The translations under genes and the position numbers were made by a program. Under the pieces are notes generated by a model. It made no database searches and had not been told where the DNA came from. It saw only the letters and a program-made list of their open reading frames with translations. A stretch of 39,496 nucleotides of DNA. Source: an uncultured Clostridia bacterium. GTDB taxonomy: Bacteria > Bacillota > Clostridia > Christensenellales > UBA3700. Positions 8,473-16,606 of this stretch are shown here, piece by piece (position 1 is the stretch's first letter; every line of letters begins with the position of its first letter). The stretch spans positions 1 to 39,496 of the forward strand of contig CAMWVR010000008.1 in NCBI GenBank assembly GCA_947177795.1, given 5' to 3'.

Positions 8473-9960
8473 TTAGTCTTTCTTTATATACTCTAATATC
8501 TCGCTTTCTATCTCCTGCTTTGCTATTACCTTTGTGAATCTCACAGGTTTTTTATCAAGGTCGGCAAGAGGCTCGGGAACTTCTTCGCCGCTGTAAGCGT
8601 GAAGCTTCTTGGTCGCCTTTTGAGCGTCCTCGATATAGTCCTGCGCCAAAGCGTCGTAGACGTCGCACGGGAACTTGTAAGCGTTTGCCGTCGACACGAT
8701 CACGCTTGGCGTTTCGTCCGAGGTATTCTCAAAATAATCGTCGTATACGCTCATCGCAACCGCAGTGTGCGTATCCATGAGGTAATCGTATACGTCAAAG
8801 CAATTTGCGATGACCTCTGCAGTGTCGTCTTCTGTGGCGTAACCTACCTCGAATATCTTGTTGAGCGATTCAAGCTCTTGCTTGCTCACGCTGTATTTGC
8901 CGTCTTTTTTGAGCGCATCCATACGCTGAGCGATAAGCGCATCGTCACGACCGCAGAATTCAAAGAGCAATCTCTCCAAGTTGGAAGATATCAATATGTC
9001 CATTGACGGACTCATCGTCTTGTGGAACTCTCTGTGAGTGTCGTACTCGCCCGTCGTGAAAAAGTCGGTCAACACGTTGTTGACGTTGGAAGCGCAAATG
9101 AGTTTGTTGACGCCCACGCCCATGAGCGAAGCGTAGTACGCCGCCAATATGTTGCCGAAGTTGCCGCTTGGCACGCAGAAGTTGACCTTGTCGCCGTACT
9201 TGATTCTGCCCGATGATATCAGATCGCAATAACTTGAGACGTAATAGGCTATCTGCGGAGCAAGTCTGCCCCAATTTATCGAATTGGCGGAAGAAAGTTT
9301 GTATCCGCCCGCAAGCAGTTTTTCTTGCATTTCGGCATCGTTGAAGATTCTCTTGACTGCCGATTGAGCGTCGTCGAAGTTGCCCTCGATTGCGCAGACA
9401 AAGACGTTTTCGCCCTGCTGAGTCATCATCTGCAACTTTTGCATATCCGATACGCCGTCCGAAGGATAGAATACGATTATGTCCGTGCCGTCCACGTCTC
9501 TGAAGCCTTCCAATGCCGCTTTGCCCGTGTCGCCCGAAGTGGCTACCAAAATCAAAGTCTTGGAAGTCTCGCCCGTCTTCTTTCTCGCCGCCGACAAGAG
9601 ATGAGGCAACATAGTCAATGCCATGTCCTTGAATGCGCAAGTGGGTCCGTGCCACAACTCAAGCACGTATAGCCCGTCGTCTACGTTGACGAGCGGACAG
9701 GGATCTTCGCCGTAAAATCTCGAATACGCTTTGTTTGCGTAATCAAGCAACTCTTCATAGGTATAGTCTTCAAGATAAAGTGACAGCACTTTTGCCACTC
9801 TCTCGGGATAACTCATGCCTATGAGTTCGTCAAAATTCTCTTTTGTGAGTTGAGGAAACTCTTCGGGAACAAAAAGTCCGCCGTCTTTTGAAAGTCCGTT
9901 GACTATGGCTTCTGCCGAACTCACTTTGATTGATTTGTTTCTTGTGCTGATGTATTTCAT
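8473..9960 (-). CDS. thrC: Threonine synthase
   Basis: 495 residues, the long (yeast/E. coli-type) threonine synthase. It converts O-phosphohomoserine to threonine with PLP. The PLP lysine is Lys111 in HGPTCAFKDMAL; the phosphate loop is VATSGDTGKAA; SANSINWGRLAPQ and CVPSGNFGN are family motifs. SD GGAG lies 9 nt before the ATG. No homoserine kinase or dehydrogenase is adjacent, so it stands outside a thr operon here. Repeat-filled gaps flank it on both sides. No T-box leader is seen. Confidence 0.96.
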   Translation of the reverse strand: MKYISTRNKSIKVSSAEAIVNGLSKDGGLFVPEEFPQLTKENFDELIGMSYPERVAKVLSLYLEDYTYEELLDYANKAYSRFYGEDPCPLVNVDDGLYVLELWHGPTCAFKDMALTMLPHLLSAARKKTGETSKTLILVATSGDTGKAALEGFRDVDGTDIIVFYPSDGVSDMQKLQMMTQQGENVFVCAIEGNFDDAQSAVKRIFNDAEMQEKLLAGGYKLSSANSINWGRLAPQIAYYVSSYCDLISSGRIKYGDKVNFCVPSGNFGNILAAYYASLMGVGVNKLICASNVNNVLTDFFTTGEYDTHREFHKTMSPSMDILISSNLERLLFEFCGRDDALIAQRMDALKKDGKYSVSKQELESLNKIFEVGYATEDDTAEVIANCFDVYDYLMDTHTAVAMSVYDDYFENTSDETPSVIVSTANAYKFPCDVYDALAQDYIEDAQKATKKLHAYSGEEVPEPLADLDKKPVRFTKVIAKQEIESEILEYIKKD

Positions 9961-10015
9961 ATTACACTCCGTATATATCGTCCGTTGGACTGTTATGGTT
10001 CTTTTTTAATCGGTT

Positions 10016-10053
10016 GAGATTTCTCCGCTTCACTTCGTTTCGGTCGAAATGAC
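10016..10053 (+). repeat. R1 palindrome copy before element A
   Basis: TTTC/GAAA-arm variant of R1. It lies 37 nt before element A in the same orientation, as also seen before elements B, C and D. Confidence 0.85.
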
Positions 10054-10090
10054 GTATTTTTACCCTCTCGACTCTTATCTGCGCTTATCT

Positions 10091-10214
10091 CGAGCGCGGA
10101 GATTGGTATGAATTTCGTCCGTGTAACGGCAACCGAGCGGTGAGCGTACTTGCCGTACGTGACCCCGAGGGCGTCTAGTCATTAGGGCGAAAGGCATGCC
10201 GATATACGCGCTCG
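10091..10214 (+). repeat. Structured element A (RNA-like long hairpin)
   Basis: P1: CGAGCGCG 10091-10098 with CGCGCTCG 10207-10214. Internal loop GAG/ATA. P2: ATTGGTATG 10102-10110 with CATGCCGAT 10195-10203 (two T-G pairs). P3: TTTCGTCC 10113-10120 with GGGCGAAA 10185-10192 (one T-G pair). Tip CGTAC-TTGCC-GTACG at 10145-10159. T-G wobbles favour a plus-strand RNA. It ends 2 nt from the prfA stop codon. Shares its design with elements B and C. Confidence 0.7.
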
Positions 10215-10216
10215 CC

Positions 10217-11287
10217 TTAGTCGTCAAGCTTCGAAAGCAATGCATTCTGATTCGCCAACTGCAACGCCTCTATCATCTCAAAAATATCTCCGTCCATAAA
10301 GCTGTCAAGGCTGTAGATCGTCATGCCTATTCTGTGGTCGGTGACTCTGTTTTGCGGGAAGTTATACGTCCTGATCTTCTCGGACCTGTCTCCGCTGCCC
10401 ACTTGCGTTCTGCGGTTGGCGGCGTATTCGCTCTCCGCCTTGCTGCTGTAGTAATCGTAAAGTCTCGACTTGAGCACGTTCATGGCTTGTTCTCTGTTTT
10501 TGATCTGCGAACGCTCGTCTTGCGAGGCTACGACGATACCCGTAGGCAAGTGAGTGATACGCACTGCGCTCTCCGTCTTGTTGACGTGCTGTCCGCCTGC
10601 GCCGCTGGACCTATAGGTGTCAATCTTGAGATCTTTCTCGAGTATCTCGATTTGGATATCGGGAGCTTCGGGCAGTATCGCCACCGTCGCCGTGGACGTG
10701 TGTACTCTGCCTTGCGACTCAGTCTCGGGCACACGCTGCACTCTGTGCACTCCGCTCTCGTATTTGAGCTTTGCGTACGCGCCCGTGCCGCTGATCATGA
10801 AGGTCACTTCTTTTGCGCCGCCAAGCTCGGTATAGTTCATGTCTATCTCTTTGACTTTCCACCTCATTCTCTCGGCAAAACGCATATACATTCTCACGAG
10901 CTCCGCTCCGAAAAGTCCGCCCTCTTCGCCGCCTGCGCCCGCTCTGACTTCGACGATGACGTTGTTGTCGTCGTTGGGGTCTACGGGCAAAAGCGCAATC
11001 TTGAGGTCTTGGACGACTTGCTCCTCATCCTTTTTTGCCTGATTGAGTTCTTCTTTTGCAAGAGCCGTCATATCTGCATCACTGCCGTCGTCAATGATCT
11101 CCTTGCATTCCTTTATGCTGTCTTGAAGCGCAAGATATTTTTTATATAACTCTATTGCGCCGCTCATTTGAGAATGCTCTTTGACAAGTTTTTGCCACCT
11201 CTCTTGGTCGGCAATGACCTCGGGATTGGCAATCAACTCCGTCAATTCCTCAAACTTTTTTAGCATTAACTCCAATTTTTCAAACAT
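10217..11287 (-). CDS. prfA: Peptide chain release factor 1
   Basis: 356 residues, normal for RF1. It releases peptides at UAA/UAG. The catalytic GGQ is at 231-233 ([14 protein letters not shown]), where the Gln is methylated by PrmC. The stop-reading PxT-type tripeptide is PET (187-189) in [10 protein letters not shown], the RF1 rather than the RF2 form. The conserved RF1 segments [14 protein letters not shown] and GAGGEEG are present. It lies 88 bp after the DUF1385-prmC fusion on the same strand, matching the clostridial order DUF1385-prmC-prfA. The gap contains an R1 copy. The SD is weak (AGAGAG). Element A abuts its stop. Confidence 0.97.
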   Translation of the reverse strand: MFEKLELMLKKFEELTELIANPEVIADQERWQKLVKEHSQMSGAIELYKKYLALQDSIKECKEIIDDGSDADMTALAKEELNQAKKDEEQVVQDLKIALLPVDPNDDNNVIVEVRAGAGGEEGGLFGAELVRMYMRFAERMRWKVKEIDMNYTELGGAKEVTFMISGTGAYAKLKYESGVHRVQRVPETESQGRVHTSTATVAILPEAPDIQIEILEKDLKIDTYRSSGAGGQHVNKTESAVRITHLPTGIVVASQDERSQIKNREQAMNVLKSRLYDYYSSKAESEYAANRRTQVGSGDRSEKIRTYNFPQNRVTDHRIGMTIYSLDSFMDGDIFEMIEALQLANQNALLSKLDD

Positions 11288-11333
11288 AACTATTCTTTTA
11301 TTCTCTCTTTAATAATTCTATTTTCAATTTGTA

Positions 11334-11372
11334 GAGATTTCTCCGCTCCACTTGCGTTTCGGTCGAAATGAC
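11334..11372 (+). repeat. R1 palindrome copy between prmC fusion and prfA
   Basis: TTTC/GAAA-arm variant. It sits 3 bp after the stop codon of the DUF1385-PrmC gene (minus strand), inside what should be one operon. Confidence 0.8.
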
Positions 11373-11375
11373 TTT

Positions 11376-13202
11376 TTATTCGTTGGTTTTTAGTTTTGCA
11401 ACGATGATTCTGTCAATGCCTTGCAGATCCTTGACAATCTCGCAATCAAACGCTTTGAGCATATCTACGACTTGCGTTGACTGATTTACTCCCACTTCCA
11501 AAAGTAGATATCCGCCGTCGTTCAGACGATCTGCCGACTTGTCGGCAAATATTCTGTAGAAGTCAAGTCCGTCAGCTCCGCCGTCAAGAGCGATATGCGG
11601 GTCGTAATCCTTTACTTCTCTATCCAATCCCGCAATGTCTTTGCTTGGTATATACGGCGGATTGGATACGATGATATCAAACTTGCCGTCGACGCATTCA
11701 AACATGTCGCCGCATATAAAAGTGATTTTGTCTTCAACGCCGTTGATACTTGCATTGCGCTTGGCGACTTCCAAAGCCTCTTGACTGATATCGCTTGCCG
11801 TCACTTTGCAACCTGCCTCGCCCGCAATGGCTATCGAGATGCAGCCGCTGCCTGCGCACATATCCAATACAGAGCTTTCTGCGCTCGCAAGTTCTATCGC
11901 CTTTTGAGCAAGATATTCCGTCTCGGGTCTGGGACAAAGCACGTCGGGCGTGACGGATATGTCGTAGCCGTAAAAATCCACTTTGCCAAAGACTCTCCAA
12001 AGCGGTTCGCCCTTTTGTCTCTTTTTGGCAAACTCAACGGCTTTTTCATACTCAAGCTGTCTCACGTGAGTGAGTTCCGCAAGCTGACTGCGCTTAACTC
12101 CGCACGCCTCGCAGAATATCCAATCCACGTCGCTCTCGTCGACGCCCTTGAGCATAGTCTTGATTTCCGCCCTTACCTTTTCGTAAGGCTTTTTGGTGTC
12201 AAAGCGTTGTTCGGGTATCGTAGGGTCTGCATCCATTGCCATGACGGTATTGAAAGCCGTGATTGCGCATTCTACCATTGAATCATCGGGTTGTTTAGTC
12301 GTCAGTTTTTGCAACATAAGCCCGGGGAATTTGAGTATACGCACGAGGATATTGTCGTATTTTGCCATCGTCTTGAGCATCTCGTAACTTATGCCCATTA
12401 CGATAGGCAACAAGATTATTCTCGATGCAAACAATATCACGGTCTTCCATACGCCCAAGCTTTGCATATACGGCTCGAATATGCCGACGATCGAGAATAT
12501 CACAACGCTGACAAGCATGACGATGAACATAAACGTAGTGCCGCATCTGTCGTGCACGGTCGTCATCTTTTGAGCGTTTTCCACCGTGAGCTCCAAGCCG
12601 TGCTCGTAACAACTGATCGTCTTATGCTCCGCTCCGTGATACATATACGTGCGTTTTATAGGTTTCATAAGCGTGGTAAGCGCAATGTATACGACGAATA
12701 TGATTATTCTCAGCAGTCCCTCCAGCAATGCGTATAGCACCGTGACGTACCAAAGAGTGTTCGCCTCCGCCGATATATACTTGGTGACAAGCGCCTTTAT
12801 GCCCGTGAGAACGCCAAGCGGCAAAAAGAAAAACAAGCCTATTGCCAACGCTACGCCCAATATCACGGAAAAAACCATCATGACGTCGTAGATATTTATC
12901 TTGAGCTTTTTCGCCATCCACTTTTCCAACTTGCCGGGTTGGGTGTCGTCGTCAAAGACTTCTCCCGAGCGCATAAGCGTCTTCATTCCGCTCGCCATGG
13001 AGTCAAAAAAGTTGAAAATACCTCTTATGAAAGGAATGCGATATATTTTGGGTCTCTCGCTTATCGGCGTGATATATCTGCTCTCGACGACGATATTGCC
13101 CTTTTCGTCTCGCACTGCCGTCGCCATAGATTTCTCTCCGCGCATCATTACGCCTTCCAATACGGCTTGACCGCCTATTTTTGATGTATACTTTTTTGCC
13201 AT
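11376..13202 (-). CDS. prmC: DUF1385 membrane domain fused to PrmC (release-factor glutamine methyltransferase)
   Basis: 608 residues. Residues 1-320 are DUF1385 (YqhQ type): GGQAVLEGVMMRG at 10-22, HGAEHKTISCYE near 189-200, and four or five hydrophobic helices. Residues about 335-608 are PrmC: the SAM loop DMCAGSGCISIA (447-458) and the substrate-binding NPPY (514-517). PrmC methylates the GGQ glutamine of RF1, whose gene follows. Each half is near its normal free-standing length, so this is a true in-frame fusion; I see no internal stop. It would tether the methyltransferase to the membrane. The start is fixed by the DUF1385 N-terminus; no SD is present, and a strong promoter lies only 9 nt from the ATG. 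Confidence 0.93.
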   Translation of the reverse strand: MAKKYTSKIGGQAVLEGVMMRGEKSMATAVRDEKGNIVVESRYITPISERPKIYRIPFIRGIFNFFDSMASGMKTLMRSGEVFDDDTQPGKLEKWMAKKLKINIYDVMMVFSVILGVALAIGLFFFLPLGVLTGIKALVTKYISAEANTLWYVTVLYALLEGLLRIIIFVVYIALTTLMKPIKRTYMYHGAEHKTISCYEHGLELTVENAQKMTTVHDRCGTTFMFIVMLVSVVIFSIVGIFEPYMQSLGVWKTVILFASRIILLPIVMGISYEMLKTMAKYDNILVRILKFPGLMLQKLTTKQPDDSMVECAITAFNTVMAMDADPTIPEQRFDTKKPYEKVRAEIKTMLKGVDESDVDWIFCEACGVKRSQLAELTHVRQLEYEKAVEFAKKRQKGEPLWRVFGKVDFYGYDISVTPDVLCPRPETEYLAQKAIELASAESSVLDMCAGSGCISIAIAGEAGCKVTASDISQEALEVAKRNASINGVEDKITFICGDMFECVDGKFDIIVSNPPYIPSKDIAGLDREVKDYDPHIALDGGADGLDFYRIFADKSADRLNDGGYLLLEVGVNQSTQVVDMLKAFDCEIVKDLQGIDRIIVAKLKTNE

Positions 13203-13211
13203 ATTACAATA

Positions 13212-13240
13212 ATTATACCCTTAAAATGAATTATTGTCTA
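13212..13240 (-). promoter_or_regulatory. Strong promoter at DUF1385-prmC, likely leaderless
   Basis: On the minus strand: TAGACA (13240-13235), 17-bp spacer, TATAAT (13217-13212). Only 9 nt separate the -10 box from the ATG at 13202, so the predicted start is 1-3 nt before the start codon. No SD is seen. Confidence 0.65.
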
Positions 13241-13345
13241 TCATTTGCCACAGTTTTATATATATTTATAATATTATTTATACTGCGCCTGCGTTATATT
13301 TAAGGTATATTTAAAATAAATTAAAAAATTGAATATCATTAAACT

Positions 13346-14218
13346 TTATAACGTAACGAGCAAAAATCCCACCAATACGCCTATAAAAACAGACAGCGCA
13401 GGCATTTTGCTCTTCCACATCAATATCGATTCGGGCAACAACTCGCCAAACACCACGTATAACATTGCTCCGCTTGCAAAACCCAAAGACAGCGTCAACA
13501 TTATTGCGTTGATACCGCCCAAAACGTACCCCAACAATGCTCCCAATACCGTCGGCAATCCGCTCAACGCCGTGAGTAATACCGACTTGACTTTGCCCAT
13601 TCCGCCCGATATCAACGGCACCGATACCGCCATACCCTCGGGAATGTTATGTAATCCTATCACTATCGCCATTATAAATCCCGCGCTCGAAAATAGATTG
13701 GCGCCGATATCCTCTTCCATTGCGTAAGACGCCCCGATGACCATTCCTTCGGGAAGATTGTGCAGAGCTATCGCCATCATCATTACCAGCCCCGCGACAA
13801 AGAGGTTGGACCTTGAATTGTTTGCGCCCTCTTTGTGACTCTCAAAGTGATCGGCATGAATGAGCTCGTCAAGGTCGTCTGCCGTCGTCGGATGATTCTT
13901 GTCAATATGCTTGACTTCCTTGTTTGTGTGCTTGTCTATGACGTGATTGAGAAGATATACAGACGCATAGCCCACGGCGACAGCCGCCGCCACCGCAATG
14001 GGGGCATACGACGGCAACTCCCCGCTTTTCATCATCTCGATAGGCTCGTTCATAAGGTCAAAACTTACCACCGCAAGCATGATACCGCCTGCAAAAGACA
14101 GCAAAAGCGACACCACCTTTTTGGAGTCTCGGCGCAATATTGCGCCTATAAGTCCGCCAAGTCCCGTGCCGAATACGCCCGATATCAACGTGATGACCAC
14201 TATTGCCAAATAATCCAT
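13346..14218 (-). CDS. ZIP-family divalent metal transporter
   Basis: 290 residues, eight likely membrane helices, ZupT/GufA-like. It imports Zn2+ or similar ions into the cytosol. The signature metal motifs are in helices IV and V: HNLPEG at 153-158 and HNIPEG at 190-195. A long His/Asp-rich loop (about 91-130) lies between helices III and IV, as in many ZIPs. SD AGAGGAT precedes the ATG. It lies 32 bp downstream of ligA on the same strand, so it is probably co-transcribed with it. The metal specificity cannot be read from sequence. Confidence 0.93.
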   Translation of the reverse strand: MDYLAIVVITLISGVFGTGLGGLIGAILRRDSKKVVSLLLSFAGGIMLAVVSFDLMNEPIEMMKSGELPSYAPIAVAAAVAVGYASVYLLNHVIDKHTNKEVKHIDKNHPTTADDLDELIHADHFESHKEGANNSRSNLFVAGLVMMMAIALHNLPEGMVIGASYAMEEDIGANLFSSAGFIMAIVIGLHNIPEGMAVSVPLISGGMGKVKSVLLTALSGLPTVLGALLGYVLGGINAIMLTLSLGFASGAMLYVVFGELLPESILMWKSKMPALSVFIGVLVGFLLVTL

Positions 14219-14250
14219 ATTATCCTCTGTCTATCCTTGCAAACACCATA

Positions 14251-16209
14251 TTATTTTTCGCCGTTGATAATCGACGTCAATCTCGCTTCGTCGATAATCT
14301 CAATGCCGAGCTTTTGCGCCTTTGCAAGCTTGCTCCCCGCATCTTCGCCTGCAACGACGAGATTTACGCTCTTGGATATCGATTCGGCTACCTCTCCGCC
14401 GTTTTGCTCTATCAATTGTTTTGCTTGCGACCTCTTTAGCGTGGGCAAAGAGCCCGTCAAAACCACTTTCTTACCGCTCAAAGCTCCTTGAATCATTTGC
14501 TTTTGCGCAATCTTGATTCCGCTTGAGAGCAGGCTTTCGACCTCTTGAATATGTTTTTCGTCCGCCCAATATTCTATGAGTCCGTTTGCCATAATATCCC
14601 CAAAATCGTCGATTGCCTTGAGTTCGAAATAATTTGCGTGGATTACGGCGTCCAACGTCTTGAATTCGTCGGCGAGCTGTTTTGCCGCTTTTTTGCCTAT
14701 GTTGGCGATGCCCAGCGCATAGATAAATCTGTCGAGCGTAGTGTCTTTGCTCTTTTCGATTGCGCTCAAGATATTGCTTATCTTTTTGTCGCCAAAGCCC
14801 TCTATGCCATCAAAATCCTCTGCTTCGAGAGAATATATATCGACAAAATGGTTGAGCTTGCCTTCGTTGTAAAGCGTCTCGAAGGTCTTGTCGGACAAGC
14901 CGTCTATATCCATTGCGTCGCGCGACGCAAAGTGCGACATCGCAGACACTATCGCAGGAGCGCAGTTCTTTGCGTTGGAGCATTTGAGAAATACTCCCTC
15001 TTCTATCACTGGCGCGCCGCAAGCGGGACACGTCGTCGGCTTGGGTACGTCAACAGACTGCGGAGTATGCTCGGCAATGCCGAGTATCTCGGGGATAACG
15101 TCGTTGCTGCGGCGAATGAAAACGCGACTGCCTATCTTGATATCCTTGCGGCGTATCTCGCTGATATTGGACAGCGTAGCTCTGCCGACGGTCACGCCCG
15201 CAAGGTCGACGGGCTCAAGCGCCGCCAACGGATTTAACTTGCCCGTACGAGACACTTGCCAAATGACGTCAAGCAAAGTAGTCGTCGCCTCTTGAGCGGG
15301 GAATTTGTACGCAACCGCCCACTTGGGAAACTTCTCGGTATATCCCATATCCTCGCGGATAGCCGTATCGTCGACTTTGATGACGGCTCCGTCAATGAGA
15401 AAGTCGAGGCTATCCCTCTTTTGCTGTATGCCGTCAAGGCTGTCTATAAGTTGTTGTTTGTCGTCAAACAAATCGAATTTGTCGCTGACCTTAAACTTAT
15501 TCTTTTTCAAAAACTCAATCATATCGCTGCCCGACGCAAAATCCTCTTCGATATAATTGACGTTGTAACATATCACTTCAAGCCGTCTTGACGCCGTCAC
15601 TTTGGGATCGAGATTTCTTATCGCCCCCGCAACTGCGTTGCGAGCGTTCTTGAGAGGCGTGACGCCCTCTTTTGCATTGTATTCTGCAAGCGCAGACAAT
15701 CGCATAATGCCCTCGCCCTGCACTTCCACAACGCCTTTGTAATCAATAGCAAGGGGTACGCATTTAATAGTCTTGACCTGCTCGGTAACTTCTTCGCCCT
15801 CAATGCCGTTGCCTCTGGTAGACGCCCTCTCAAGTTTGCCGTCTCGGTAAAGCAAATTGATCGTCAATCCGTCGAATTTATATTCAAGCGAACACTTGGG
15901 CATATATCCGCAAGCTTTAACGAGCTTGTCAAGCCAAGCCGAAAGCGCTTCTTTAGTCTGACACTTGTCTAGAGAATACAACCTGCCCAAATGACGTACG
16001 CTTTTGAAACCTTTGAGTACCGCGTCGCCCACTCGCTTGGTGGGAGAGTTGTCAAGGCTATAGCCGAGTTCGCCCTCCAATGCGACGAGCTCGTCATAGA
16101 GCCTGTCATATTCAACGTCGGCAACGGTAGGATTGTCCAACGTGTAATATTGATAGGCGTATTCGTTGAGCAAATTCACAAGCTCTGTCATTCTATCGGT
16201 TTTGTTCAT
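14251..16209 (-). CDS. ligA: NAD+-dependent DNA ligase
   Basis: 652 residues, typical LigA length. It seals nicks during replication and repair. Order: Ia domain; nucleotidyltransferase domain with adenylated Lys111 in EYKFDG (usually ExKxDG); OB fold; Cys4 zinc finger (CPACG... later KCSNAKNC); HhH repeats; BRCT domain at the C-terminus (GKKVVLTGSLPTLKR). SD GGAGAGA lies just before the ATG. It is downstream of pcrA, as in most Firmicutes, but 397 bp of repeats now separate them. Confidence 0.97.
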   Translation of the reverse strand: MNKTDRMTELVNLLNEYAYQYYTLDNPTVADVEYDRLYDELVALEGELGYSLDNSPTKRVGDAVLKGFKSVRHLGRLYSLDKCQTKEALSAWLDKLVKACGYMPKCSLEYKFDGLTINLLYRDGKLERASTRGNGIEGEEVTEQVKTIKCVPLAIDYKGVVEVQGEGIMRLSALAEYNAKEGVTPLKNARNAVAGAIRNLDPKVTASRRLEVICYNVNYIEEDFASGSDMIEFLKKNKFKVSDKFDLFDDKQQLIDSLDGIQQKRDSLDFLIDGAVIKVDDTAIREDMGYTEKFPKWAVAYKFPAQEATTTLLDVIWQVSRTGKLNPLAALEPVDLAGVTVGRATLSNISEIRRKDIKIGSRVFIRRSNDVIPEILGIAEHTPQSVDVPKPTTCPACGAPVIEEGVFLKCSNAKNCAPAIVSAMSHFASRDAMDIDGLSDKTFETLYNEGKLNHFVDIYSLEAEDFDGIEGFGDKKISNILSAIEKSKDTTLDRFIYALGIANIGKKAAKQLADEFKTLDAVIHANYFELKAIDDFGDIMANGLIEYWADEKHIQEVESLLSSGIKIAQKQMIQGALSGKKVVLTGSLPTLKRSQAKQLIEQNGGEVAESISKSVNLVVAGEDAGSKLAKAQKLGIEIIDEARLTSIINGEK

Positions 16210-16228
16210 ATTCTCTCCAAAGTTTATT

Positions 16229-16352
16229 GTCGCTTTGCGACAGTTTTATTCTGACTTTGTCGGAGTTATAGTACTCGCTTAGCGAGTAGTGATATATTGA
16301 CTTCGTCAGTGTTATATTATTGCTATTGCAATAGTTATATTCGCCTGCGGCG
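16229..16352. repeat. Array of six mini-hairpins with differing stems
   Basis: Stems: GTCGC-TTT-GCGAC (16229-16241); CTGAC-TTT-GTCGG (16251-16263); TACTCGC-TTA-GCGAGTA (16272-16288); TGAC-TTC-GTCA (16298-16308); TATTGC-TATT-GCAATA (16318-16333); CGCC-TGC-GGCG (16342-16352). Spacers resemble AGTTATATT. Stem sequences differ but each is self-complementary. The array lies just upstream of ligA and, with R1 and element B, fills the 397-bp pcrA-ligA gap; no gene is seen there. Confidence 0.85.
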
Positions 16353-16362
16353 AGTTACGGTT

Positions 16363-16400
16363 GAGATTTCTCCACTTCACTACGTTTCGGTCGAAATGAC
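16363..16400 (+). repeat. R1 palindrome copy before element B
   Basis: TTTC/GAAA-arm variant, 35 nt before element B in the same orientation. Confidence 0.85.
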
Positions 16401-16435
16401 ATTGAATTGTCCAATGACAAATAAAAAGTCACATG

Positions 16436-16595
16436 CGAGCGTGGAGAGTGCTGTTCATTTCGCTTTGCGAAATTGTCCGAACAGGACTTTTTTGTCCGTG
16501 CTAGGGCGAGATGAAGTCGTCAAGTGTACTTGCCGTACACGTCGACTTCTCGAGTCCCGACGTTAGGGCAAAAAGAGCAGCGCTATACGCGCTCG
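16436..16595 (+). repeat. Structured element B (RNA-like long hairpin with insert)
   Basis: P1: CGAGCGTG 16436-16443 with CGCGCTCG 16588-16595 (one T-G pair). Internal loop GAG/ATA, identical to A. P2: AGTGCTG 16447-16453 with CAGCGCT 16578-16584. P3: TTTTTGTCC 16489-16497 with GGGCAAAAA 16566-16574, where CG pairs of A are replaced by TA pairs. Tip GTGTAC-TTGCC-GTACAC (16524-16540). An insert at 16454-16488 carries two mini-hairpins (ATTTCGC/GCGAAAT and GTCC/GGAC). It ends 11 nt from the pcrA stop. Confidence 0.7.
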
Positions 16596-16606
16596 GTCAC
16601 TTACCG

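Noticed and set aside
8082..10090. T-box leaders for trpS and thrC
   Set aside because: No T-box sequence, specifier loop or antiterminator is visible; the gaps contain only R1 repeats and element A.
10196..11149. Plus-strand 317-residue frame
   Set aside because: Antisense to prfA, which has all RF1 motifs.
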